A DNA stretch of 64,000 bases from Cafeteria roenbergensis (Eukaryota > Sar > Bigyra > Bicosoecida > Cafeteriaceae), in NCBI GenBank assembly GCA_008330645.1, contig VLTN01000007.1:186001-250000 (forward strand), in the 5' to 3' direction. Under the pieces are notes generated by a model, which was given only the letters and a program-made list of their open reading frames with translations, was not told where the DNA came from and searched no databases. The position numbers were made by a program, and so were the translations under genes. Positions 20,601-29,400 of the stretch are shown piece by piece (position 1 is the stretch's first letter; every line of letters starts with the position of its first letter).

Positions 20601-22358
20601 AGCCGCCCCTTCCATGCCTTGTAAGTGGTGTTGAGGTGCGCAGCCAGGGCGCGAACAAGGCCCACGTGGTGGCGCTCACCCTTGACCAGCGACTGCATTG
20701 CAGCGGCGGCGCGCGCTTGGGCTGCAGCTGCGTCGATTCGCTGCTGCACCTCGTCGGCGGATGTGTTGTTCTTCTCTGCCTGTTCAGCAGCCACGGCCGC
20801 AGCGTGGGCCTTTTTCAGCTGGATGCCGGCGTCGTGCTCGGCCTCTTCCAGCTTGCCCACAGCCACACCGAGGCGGGCGGAGGCGGCACGCAGTGCCTTC
20901 CCGCAGGCCTTGAGCGCTGCCACACGGGTGGACCGGGACGCGTTCACAGCTGCATTGGCTGCCATCTCGAAAGACGTCAGGTTCGCCTTCATCTCGTTGA
21001 TCTCCTTGGACTCCGATGCCGCCACTGCAGTGAGGTTTTGGGCAGTGTCAAGCGAGTGGATGACGGAGCTGCCGGAGTTTCCAGCGTCTTCGCCCACGCC
21101 CGCGCTTGCGGCAGCGGCTGACGCCTCTCGCGCAGCGGCCATGTGTCCATCCATGCTGGCCTTGACCTGCTGAATGCGAGCCACGAGCCCGCCGAATTTG
21201 CCCATTGCTGCAGTCGCTACAGCGTCGCGAGCCTTGACCTTGTCCATCCAACCGCCCAGGCGCGCGTCGATGACCTGCTGGATGCGGTCTTGGGCCTCAG
21301 AATGCTCCCGCTCGATGATGTCCAACGGGTTGTCCGAGGGCGGGGCTGCCGGGGCCTCCTTGGCCTCGTCTGTGCTGGCACCCTCCACTGGCGCTGCAGA
21401 AGCGTTGGCCACTTCGGCAGCCGAGTGGGCAGTCTCGTTCGCAGCGGCTGTTTCACTGGAGTTGGCTGCAACGTCACCGGCAGCAGTCGCCTCGTCGCGC
21501 TTGGCGCGAGACCCATGCTGACGCTTCTTGTGGCTGTTGTGGGAGAGCCCCTCATCCGCGTCGGCCTCGTTTGCCTCGGCAAGCGCCTCCTCGGCCTCGT
21601 CGGCGCGCTCGGCCTCGTCTTGCGCCTCCGACTCAGCCTCCTCCTGCAGCTCCTCGGCCTCCTCTGCGTCTTCCTCGGCCTCCTCCGCGTCCTCCTCGGC
21701 ATGTTCGACGGCCTCGGACGCATCAGCACCACCGGCCTCAGCCGCGTCGCCGCCCTGCATTTCGTCGGTCTCGGCCGCATCCAGGCCTCCAGCTTCCTCG
21801 CTGCCGTTGGAGAGGGCCTCGCCCTGCGCGCCCTCGGGACCCATAGCGCCCAGTCCCTCACTTGCACCGGTCTCCTCCTCCTCCTGTCTGCGCTTGCCGC
21901 GCACGTGGCTCGAGGCGAACCGTGGCGCATGCAGCATCGATGCGTCGGCGGGCAGACGCTGGTTGTGCAGCCGCTTCATGGCATCCAGGTCGGCAGCCTG
22001 CTTCTGAAGGTCATGGTTCCGGCCATTGAGCGTGGGAGAGGCTGCGGACCAAGGAGAAGCGAGGAGCCAAGCGCGCGCGCTCGAACACACCAAGAGAGGG
22101 CGACAAAGCCAGGCAGGCGCTGGCCGCGGCCCGAGAGCGGCCTTGCGAGTTCCCGCCCGCCCACACCCTCCCCACATGCGCAGGCGAGTCCCTTCCCAGC
22201 CCATACGCGAGCAGCGCGCGCAGCCCGGGCAAGGGGGGGGGGCGCTGGACGGCCTTGCGCGAGCCGCAGCCAAGCAACAACTGAGCTGCCTCACCTGCTC
22301 GCGCTGCGAGCGCGGCCACAAGCGCAAGCGTGGCCGCCAGCAGCAGCCGTGACATCAT
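17684..22358 (-). CDS. Secreted Ala/Glu-rich helical protein
   Basis: Exons 22358-22295 and 22041-17684 (phase 1, 253-bp intron) give 1473 residues. Exon 1 is almost exactly a signal peptide, MMSRLLLAATLALVAALAAR, so the product should enter the secretory pathway. The mature chain begins SPTLNGRNHDLQKQAADLDA, then a basic RGKRRQEEEE stretch and a very acidic Glu/Asp/Ala tract. Most of the rest is Ala/Glu/Lys-rich sequence expected to form long helices or coiled coils, with a central 11-residue tandem repeat (EAAPAAGEAAT) and a C-terminal segment HISLRLEPKMVPVATSKAQ. No transmembrane segment or ER-retention signal is visible. I know no homologue; an extracellular matrix, theca or vesicle-lumen protein is a guess. 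The start is the first of two adjacent Met codons. Confidence 0.75.
19271..19435 (-). repeat. 33-bp coding minisatellite, 5 copies
   Basis: Five tandem 33-bp units, nearly identical, encode EAAPAAGEAAT in the secreted helical protein (one unit has GEVAT). Related degenerate units (DATEAAP) follow on the minus-strand 5' side. High identity suggests recent copy-number change. Confidence 0.9.
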
Positions 22359-22542
22359 ACTGGCAGGCACAGGGGTCCCTTTGAGGGCGTCCCGCGGCCT
22401 GGTGCCGCCCGCCGGGCAGGCTGTTCGGGATGCGGCGCTTGCGACGTCGTCGCTCACATATGCAGAGCCGACGAACCAGCTCTGCGCGGTCGTTCTCGCC
22501 CAATTCGTCCGCGCGGCTGCCCGCCACAGGGTCGGCGCAGCC
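22359..22542. promoter_or_regulatory. Divergent spacer upstream of RPB10
   Basis: This 184-bp spacer lies between the start codons of the secreted helical protein (-) and RPB10 (+). A shared promoter is inferred from position only. Confidence 0.4.
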
Positions 22543-23291
22543 ATGATCATCCCCGTCCGGTGCTTCACCTGCGGAAAGGTGCGCCTTTCGTCGTGCCGTG
22601 CCCTTGCGTCCGAGGCGGCGAGCCCCATGCCTGCTGGCCGCGCATGCCTCGTCGTTCCTCCGAATTTGCCTCTTGGCCACGCCCGCCTTTGCTTGTCCTG
22701 CCCCGAGCTTCGCTGGCTGCGCAGGTGATCGGCAACAAGTACGAGAAGTACATGCGCATGCTGGACGACGATGAGGAGACCGGAGAGCCGGCGTCGTGAG
22801 CTTGGCAGCCGCGCACCTGTCGCCGGGTGCGAGTGAGCTCCTGGAGCGCCTCGCCTGCAAGCTTCTGCGCCCCAATGCACGTCGCGTTCGGTGTGCATTG
22901 AATTTCGCAGTCGCGCTATGGATGAGCTGGGGCTGAAGCGGTATTGCTGCCGGCGCATGATTCTGACGCACGTCGACCTGATTGATCAGCTCCTGCAGTA
23001 CAACAGTGAGCTTGGCGCCCGCTTGGTCCGCTGGGGCACTCGTGCACCTGGCAAGACGTGGCTGCCCCTTTTTGGACTTGCATTTCAGGGGGCTGTCCTG
23101 CCAGCTGCGACTTGCTAGCACTTGGAGCGCGTTGCCGGCAGGCCGTCCTCCTTGCTGCCCTCACGACTCAGCAAGAGCGCCTCAGACCCAGCGTTCTGTT
23201 CCGGCTTCCGCGTCTCTTGGCTTGGCTTTGCCTCGCAGCTTTCGCCCGCAAGCCCGCTGGCGCTGCCGCTGGCCCGGGTGGGCTCGCGTGA
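22543..23291 (+). CDS. RPB10: RNA polymerases I/II/III common subunit RPB10 (RPABC5)
   Basis: Exons 22543-22578, 22725-22795 and 22911-23005 encode [12 protein letters not shown], then [18 protein letters not shown], then [20 protein letters not shown] and LIDQLLQYN. This matches the whole universal RPB10 core, a small zinc-binding subunit needed for assembly of all three nuclear RNA polymerases. The zinc ligands CxxC (Cys7, Cys10) and the CC pair are present. The C-terminus is uncertain. The phase-1 donor GTGAGC at 23006 can join 23239 (ends [19 protein letters not shown] at 23291) or 23089; without splicing, the frame stops at 23118. All versions replace the usual short PLEK-like tail, so the tail is lineage-specific or mis-modelled. 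The first donor is GTGCGC. Confidence 0.9.
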
Positions 23292-23677
23292 TCGAGCCTG
23301 GAACACCTGAAATTCCGTACCACCTGGCATCGCTTCGCTTCGCCGCGGGGCGCATCGCCGCCGGGCGCATCGCCGCCGGGCGCATCGCCGCCCACGTCTG
23401 GCTGCCGGCCTGGCTATGGCGGGGCATTGTCCTCTCGCCTGTGGCTGCTCCGTTTCTTTGCATGTGCGTGTGACGGCCGCCGTGTCCCTCTTCAACGCGG
23501 TGATCGGCTGTGTGAGTTTGCGTGTCGCATCGCCGCTCGTACCAGGACGGAGGAGCGCGGCCGAACTCAAAACAGAACGCAGGCCGGCGACTACGTGCGC
23601 CAAGCAGAGTCCGCCGAAATCCCTGCATCTCGTTCGCTGCCGTCCACACGCCAGCCTCAGCGACCCAGACGGCGAGC
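23292..23677. other. RPB10-GH16 intergenic region
   Basis: This 386-bp region between two same-strand genes must hold the RPB10 3' UTR and the GH16 promoter. It contains a three-copy 15-bp tandem repeat (annotated separately). No gene is evident. Confidence 0.6.
23348..23392. repeat. Three perfect 15-bp tandem copies
   Basis: GGGCGCATCGCCGCC occurs three times in perfect tandem, followed by a partial match. It lies about 285 bp upstream of the GH16 start, where it could act as a promoter element or be simple slippage. Confidence 0.9.
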
Positions 23678-24544
23678 ATGATTGCCTTCCTCGCGCCGAT
23701 GAGTCTCCTCACCACAGCTGTCCTGCTTGCCTTGGCTGCGGGCCAGCGCGGGCCTCCTTTCGACCCGTCTCGCTGGCGGCTGGACATGTTGGACGAGTTC
23801 GACGGCAACTCCCTCAACACCTCGCTCTGGACCGCGAAGACTGGCATTCACACCTCCCAAGAAGGCGAGTGGTACCTTCCTGAGAACGTGGCGGTGCACG
23901 GAGGCAGGCTCACGCTGACTGCGAAGGTGTCTGCAGACCCGAGAAAAACTGGCGGTCTCAACTACACCTCTGGCTGGGTCGACTCCAAGGACAACTGGGC
24001 TGCCCTTGGGGGCAGGTTCGAGGCGTCGTGTGGCTTCTTCATCGGCGCGGGGGGTCGGAGCCGCGGTCTTTGGCCGGCGTACTGGCTGATGCCGCAGGGT
24101 GGGAGCTGCTGGCCGGTGTCCGGCGAGATTGACGTCATGGAGTCCCTTGGGGGCTGCCACACGGGTGGGATGAAAACATGTGGCGAGCAGGAGTCGCACT
24201 GGGACTTGCATTACTCGAAGACTGGAGCCTGCAACAACGATGGGAGCATCGGCAACTTCACAAAGCCAATTCCGCTGAGCAGACACGGCAACTTGTTCAA
24301 CGAGTCACTCTCCACTTTCGGAGTCAACTATGACGTTCCAGGCGACCAGATGACGTTTTACGTCAATGAGACGGTTGTGGGAGTGCACAGCGGCTTCAAC
24401 GAGCTGGTGGACAAGCTGCACCCTTGGTACCACATTCTCAACTACGCCGTCGGCGGCCCTTGGGGAGGGTTTCCTGACGCTGAGACGGTGTTTCCCACGC
24501 GAATGGAATGCGATTGGGTGCGGCACTTTTCACCTCAGGGGTAG
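23678..24544 (+). CDS. Secreted glycoside hydrolase family 16 (beta-glucanase type)
   Basis: A single exon of 288 residues. The start MIAFLAPMSLLTTAVLLALA is a signal peptide. GH16 hallmarks follow: LDMLDEFDGNSLNTSLW (family N-terminal strand), LWPAYWLMP, and the catalytic motif GEIDVMES near residues 150-157 (ExDxxE, nucleophile and acid/base Glu). The C-terminal strands include MTFYVNETVV and MECDWVRHF. GH16 enzymes cleave beta-1,3/1,4-glucans, agar or xyloglucan; a laminarinase-like role in feeding on or remodelling storage or wall glucan is likely but the substrate cannot be read from the sequence. Several Asn-X-Ser/Thr sites suit secretion. GC is lower than in neighbouring cytosolic genes (30 of 60 at 24301-24360). 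Confidence 0.92.
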   Translation: MIAFLAPMSLLTTAVLLALAAGQRGPPFDPSRWRLDMLDEFDGNSLNTSLWTAKTGIHTSQEGEWYLPENVAVHGGRLTLTAKVSADPRKTGGLNYTSGWVDSKDNWAALGGRFEASCGFFIGAGGRSRGLWPAYWLMPQGGSCWPVSGEIDVMESLGGCHTGGMKTCGEQESHWDLHYSKTGACNNDGSIGNFTKPIPLSRHGNLFNESLSTFGVNYDVPGDQMTFYVNETVVGVHSGFNELVDKLHPWYHILNYAVGGPWGGFPDAETVFPTRMECDWVRHFSPQG

Positions 24545-24689
24545 GCGAGCAGCGCACTCCCCAAAATGCGTTGGAGAGGCTTGCCCTACAGAAGTGCAGT
24601 TGGCGCCGTTCCCTTTCAGGTGCTCGTTTCCTCAATCCGTCACAACACGCATGCGCGCAAAGCAGCCGCGTACAGAGCATGGGCGACGC

Positions 24690-26174
24690 TCACGTGAAGG
24701 ACTCGGGCGCCCACGCCTCCTGCCCGGTGGCCGCTGCGACAGAGAGCAGCCCGGGCCCTTCGCCCAGGAGCTGCGGGCTGGCATCGTCCGCAAGCGAGCG
24801 ATCACCGTCAGCACCGTACATGCCGTCGAACTGCCCAATGCCCCCGGCGTACGCCGCGTATGCAGAGTCGTAGGTCTCACCCCCGCCCCAGTTGGCCCCA
24901 TCGGGCCGGGCAGCTCCCCTGCCCCTGCTCGAGTCCGTCCCGACGCTCTCGCCCCCGCTCTGCTGGGCCGATGCAAAGCTAGGATGGAGCCCAACGCCGT
25001 CGAACGGCGAGCTCTGCCCTCGACCTGCGTTGGGCGGTCGAGGAATCGCCACGCCGCCATCGTCTCTGGTGGACGCACGAGCACCCCGAGCGGGTCGTGC
25101 GCCCGCGTACCCCTCCCGAGACACTCCCATGAGGTCGAGCGCGCTCCTGTCCAGACCGCCGCTGCCTCCATCCACGGCCGCGCCGCCAAGCCTGCTGCCG
25201 CTGTCCCGCGAAGCCTCAGAGCCGGGCGAGCGCATCCACCTGGTCCCTGAAGAAGTCTCCCCAGAGCCCACGCGAACTGCCACCTCCTCGAACGGGTCCT
25301 GTGCTCCTGCCAGCAGCCCTTGGTCGGGGTCCCGGATCGCAAGCATGAGGCCCAGCGGGGGATCGGCGCCCTCGGCAGTCTCGTGAACACCGCCCCCGGC
25401 CACTGTTCCAAGCAGCATCACCACTGGCGCGACCTCCCACGTTGTGTACACAAGGACGATGGCCACGTCATTGAACGCGCTCGAGGAATTGATCTCGATG
25501 CTGAAGGCGCCAGACACGGTGACGAGGTTGAAGACGCTCCTCGACAGGAATACCAAGAACAGCACGATGTTCACACACGCGGTAGTGCGCGGGTGCATGA
25601 GCATCATGCGGTTGTGGGCCGTGGCGGGCAGCTTGTGGAGCTGGTAGCCGAGCAGCAGGAAGCCCACGGACAGGCCCGCAAATACGATGGCAGAGAGGCT
25701 GGCTTCGGCCTTGCCCCACGTCGCTGCGTTGGCCTCCGAGACGCTCGCGAACCCGGCCGCGGCGAAGACGAACACTGCCTGCACCGCAGTTGCGACGACG
25801 ACCGCAATGGTCACAGCTCGCCTCATGCCTCCGGACGAGCCATCCGAGGAGGGAGACCACCCGCTGTGGTTGATGGTCTGAACAAAAAACACTGCCAGCA
25901 GCGCAAACGTCGCAAACTGGACTGCGTGGGGCGCCCAAAAGGCGCAGAACCTGGCAAAGCCCCAAACAGCGTCGGGGGCCACAAGGACGTCCACCCAAAA
26001 GCCGACGCGAAGCGCGGTCCAGAGGATTGTGAGGAAGCTAAAGCCGTGCTTGTAGGACCAAAACTTGTGGCCTTCCCTGTGCAGCAGCACGCTCTGGACC
26101 ACGACGTACGCCAGGATGATGGCGTACAGAGCGCAGCAAATGCCGGCCGCCACGAGCGAGCCAGTCTCTGCCAT
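24690..26174 (-). CDS. Seven-helix TOM1/GPR137-like membrane protein
   Basis: A 494-residue product from Met 26174 (context GCCATGG); an in-frame Met at 26312 would add 46 residues. Seven hydrophobic segments fill the first half: AGICCALYAIILAYVVVQSV, FSFLTILWTALRVGFWVDVL, HAVQFATFALLAVFFVQTI, AVTIAVVVATAVQAVFVFAA, LSAIVFAGLSVGFLLLGY, ACVNIVLFLVFLSRSVFNLV and FNDVAIVLVYTTWEVAPVVM. The pattern, the HKFWSYKHGFSF loop and the LFLVFLSRSVFNLV helix fit the plant TOM1/TOM3/THH1 and animal GPR137 superfamily, whose members sit on vacuolar or lysosomal membranes; GPR137 affects Rag/mTORC1 signalling at lysosomes. The C-terminal half is a disordered cytosolic tail rich in Ser, Gly and Asp. Family assignment rests on topology and short motifs, so it is moderate. 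Confidence 0.7.
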   Translation of the reverse strand: MAETGSLVAAGICCALYAIILAYVVVQSVLLHREGHKFWSYKHGFSFLTILWTALRVGFWVDVLVAPDAVWGFARFCAFWAPHAVQFATFALLAVFFVQTINHSGWSPSSDGSSGGMRRAVTIAVVVATAVQAVFVFAAAGFASVSEANAATWGKAEASLSAIVFAGLSVGFLLLGYQLHKLPATAHNRMMLMHPRTTACVNIVLFLVFLSRSVFNLVTVSGAFSIEINSSSAFNDVAIVLVYTTWEVAPVVMLLGTVAGGGVHETAEGADPPLGLMLAIRDPDQGLLAGAQDPFEEVAVRVGSGETSSGTRWMRSPGSEASRDSGSRLGGAAVDGGSGGLDRSALDLMGVSREGYAGARPARGARASTRDDGGVAIPRPPNAGRGQSSPFDGVGLHPSFASAQQSGGESVGTDSSRGRGAARPDGANWGGGETYDSAYAAYAGGIGQFDGMYGADGDRSLADDASPQLLGEGPGLLSVAAATGQEAWAPESFT

Positions 26175-26456
26175 GGCAGGGGACACTGAAGGCTCGGTTG
26201 CAGCCCGCCCGTCGTCCCCTCGCGGCCCGCCCCAGGGCCGCCTGGTTGCCGAGGAAGGCTGACGGCTTGTGCCGGCCGGGCACGCTGCCGCCGGCCGTGT
26301 CAGCAGAGCCATTGCGGGCCCGAGCAGCGTTCGAATAGCCCTAGAGTTGTGGGCGTGAGTCAGGATCAGGCGCGTGGAGGCTTCACCGCACGAACAAGCT
26401 CGTTGGTTCGGCGGGTCACAGGCACGGACACGCATCACTCCCTTCTCTTCGACGCA

Positions 26457-29400
26457 TCACCGTTGTTGCTCTTGATTGGGGCGCGCGACGGCGGCCAGCA
26501 ACCCCCCGAGGGCTTGGTCTCGCACGGCGGGGCTGTCGCATGCCGTGGCGCCGATTGCCCCGCTTAGCGGCGCTCCACTTGGAGCATGTGCCCGAGGCGG
26601 CAGCGTGGTCCCAACGCAAATCAGCCTTCTGCCTGCCAAGGCACGTCGTCCGGTCCGGCTTGCCTCTGTCTGCGCCGCGTCGCTGGGGCCAGCGTCGCCG
26701 GCCTCGGCCTGCTCCGCCTCCATTTGCTCGGCCAACGTAAGCTGCCTTTGCGCCGGGTCGGGTTTGGTGGGGGCTCCGCCGTGAACGGGGGGACGGCCTT
26801 CCCGACTGCGAGACTTGCCGGCCTGGCCGCTGGCTGGCTCGGGAGCCTCAGGTCGGCTCTGCAGCTCCGGAGATCGTTGCTCCGCGTCAGACAGGGCGGG
26901 CTCTTCGCACCCGACCTTCCCGAGAGCAGCTCGCTCCCGGCTACGAGACGCGAGCAGCGCCACTGCCACAGCGAGAGCGGCAGCCAGCACGCCAGCTCCA
27001 AACCCGAGGCCAGCTGCTGTGGGAACGCCGAGCTCATTCCCGTCCGCGGAAGGCACCGCAGCTGGCACACTCGACTTCGTCTCTGTGCCCCCGGTCCCTG
27101 AGATGCTGGAGGCTAGGGTTGCAGACTTGGACATGAGCAGCGCGGTCACCTCGATGCCAGCATCCTTTGCATACCGCTCCAGCTGGCCCCCTGCCACAGC
27201 CGCCGCGATGGCGGTTTCAACTTGCGCCTTCGACCGGGCAGGGAAAACCTGCACCTCCATATCCAGTTCGTCCTCCTCTTGCACTTGTGAGGCTCCAGCC
27301 GCCTCGATGTCGAAGACCGCCGTGTCTTGCACAGCAGAGCCGGGGTCTACAGTCGAACCGATACCTGTGGGGATGGCGAGCAAGTGCCTTCTTGCCGGCG
27401 GGGGATGCTCATGGGCGAACTGGGCGTCCACTCGGGACGCAAGTGCCGGCGAGCTGACGTTGCTCGTGGACGGCGTTCCCGAAGCGCTTGAGGCAGTCAG
27501 CGCTTGTCCCACGACAGCAAGGCTCACGTGCGCCTCGTCGGGGATTCCGGGAAGCGCATTGATCACGGTTTGGAAAATTGATGCTACAGCCATAGCGTGC
27601 ACCTCGTCAGATGCAGCTGCAAGCTGTGTGTCGCCTGGGCCAGCCTCGAGCCGCCGATCAGCCAGCGCCGCCGCAAGCTGGGGAGCCACCCACCCACCGC
27701 ATGTCACGTTTCCCGAGCGGCATTGCGCTTCCGAGACAGCAGCGAGCTGCCGGAGCGCGCCGGAGACGCGAGCGGTGGCGCCTGCCTGCAAGTGAACGCC
27801 GAGGATGGTCACGTCCTCGGGCTGAGAGCTGGCAGCACTGGGACTGCCAGCAGCACCTTCGCCCGTGGGCAGGTTGGCTTTGATCAGCGTGTACTGCTCC
27901 AGAATTTGCAGCGGGCACATCTCAGAGGTCGCGGCGGACACTTGGGTTGGTTTTCCCCGAGCGGTGAAACCCCCCTTGGAGTCCGACACATGCAGCTGGA
28001 AGCTCAATGGCTGCCCTGGACGCAAGGACGCCGGGAACAGCACGAGCGTTTCGTGGCAGTTTTGCAGCCGCACGGACCTCTTGGTGTTGGAGCCCACCTC
28101 CTCGATCGCAAACGTGCGCGCGCCGCGTGGCGCGCTGATTACGGATTCGCAGTACTGAACCTGAAGTACGGCTGACCCATCGCACATCCTCGATGTGCCA
28201 GACACGCTAGAGAGGCGACCGTTTTGGCCTGTGAACCGAGCATTCGGCATGGGGAACACATCCTCGTCGCCGCCGTTCGGTCGAAGCGCGACGTCGAGCG
28301 GCGTCGCAGCCTCATACCATTGAACATAGTCCTGTTCTGGGTTGAGCCCTGATGAGAATTCGACGGACTTGACGGTTCGCCAGCCGTCCCGAACGCCATC
28401 CAAAGAGTCTCGCTCCGGGTCGAACCTGGCCAGGCTGATCACCGCGGGCCGGTTGGTCGTGATGCCAGCAGTGCCGTTGCGAAACACAACCCAAGCCTCC
28501 GCCCCACGGGGCAGCACCAAGAGCTGGTGGGCGCTGGAACCCGCGAGCGCCGCTGCGGACGACACCAGCAATGGTTGAATGTCCGCCCCCGACATGTCGT
28601 TGTAGGCAACACGCACGACAATGTCGCCAGCGCTGAGCGGGGCTTGCATCAGCGTCAGCGCGTTGATGCCAACCAGCCCCGAGTTGGCTGACATGCGGCG
28701 ACCTCCGAAGACCTGCTCGATTGCTCCTCCCATGCCTGTCGGCTTGTCGTACAATTGCGCGAGAACAGGCTTCCCATCAACTTCGGCGAGCTTCACAAGC
28801 TCGGGGGAGCGTCCTCGGTCTGGCTGCACGCAATCGGACGTGACCACCGTCGAGGCGCTGGCCACGAAGCCGCCGGAGCCATCTTCGCGAAGCAGCTCCA
28901 CTGTGTGCTCAGGTGCTCCCCCTCCCCACACTTCGAAGACCTCGGGCCCACCCAGGTCCACTGTGACCTCTGTTCCTTCGTTAATCACAAAGGATACATT
29001 TCGGACCACCGGGGAGCATTTGGAGGGTCCGCGTCGCACGCGAATGCCAAAGAGCCGGGAGGCGCCCGCACAGCCCGTCCACCCTGGCGTTGATGACACA
29101 AACCTGACAATGACGTGCAACTTGCACCCTGGTCCACGCATGGTGCCATACGCGCCCTGGATGTGCCCGTGCTGCCCTGAGCTTCGTGAGGACGGCTTCG
29201 TGCTGAGAATGCTTGCCCCTGCTACCTGTGAGAGGTCGATCCGAGGAAGAGTTTGCACCCTGTTCGCCGGCGAGTCCGCCAGAATGGACACCGTTGAAGA
29301 CGCGCGCCAGTCAGCTCGGCCAGGAATTGACCGCTCGTAGTAGAGCACCACGTCAAGAGGGCCGGCGAACGATGCGTTGGCAACCGCGAAGTCTTGCGTA

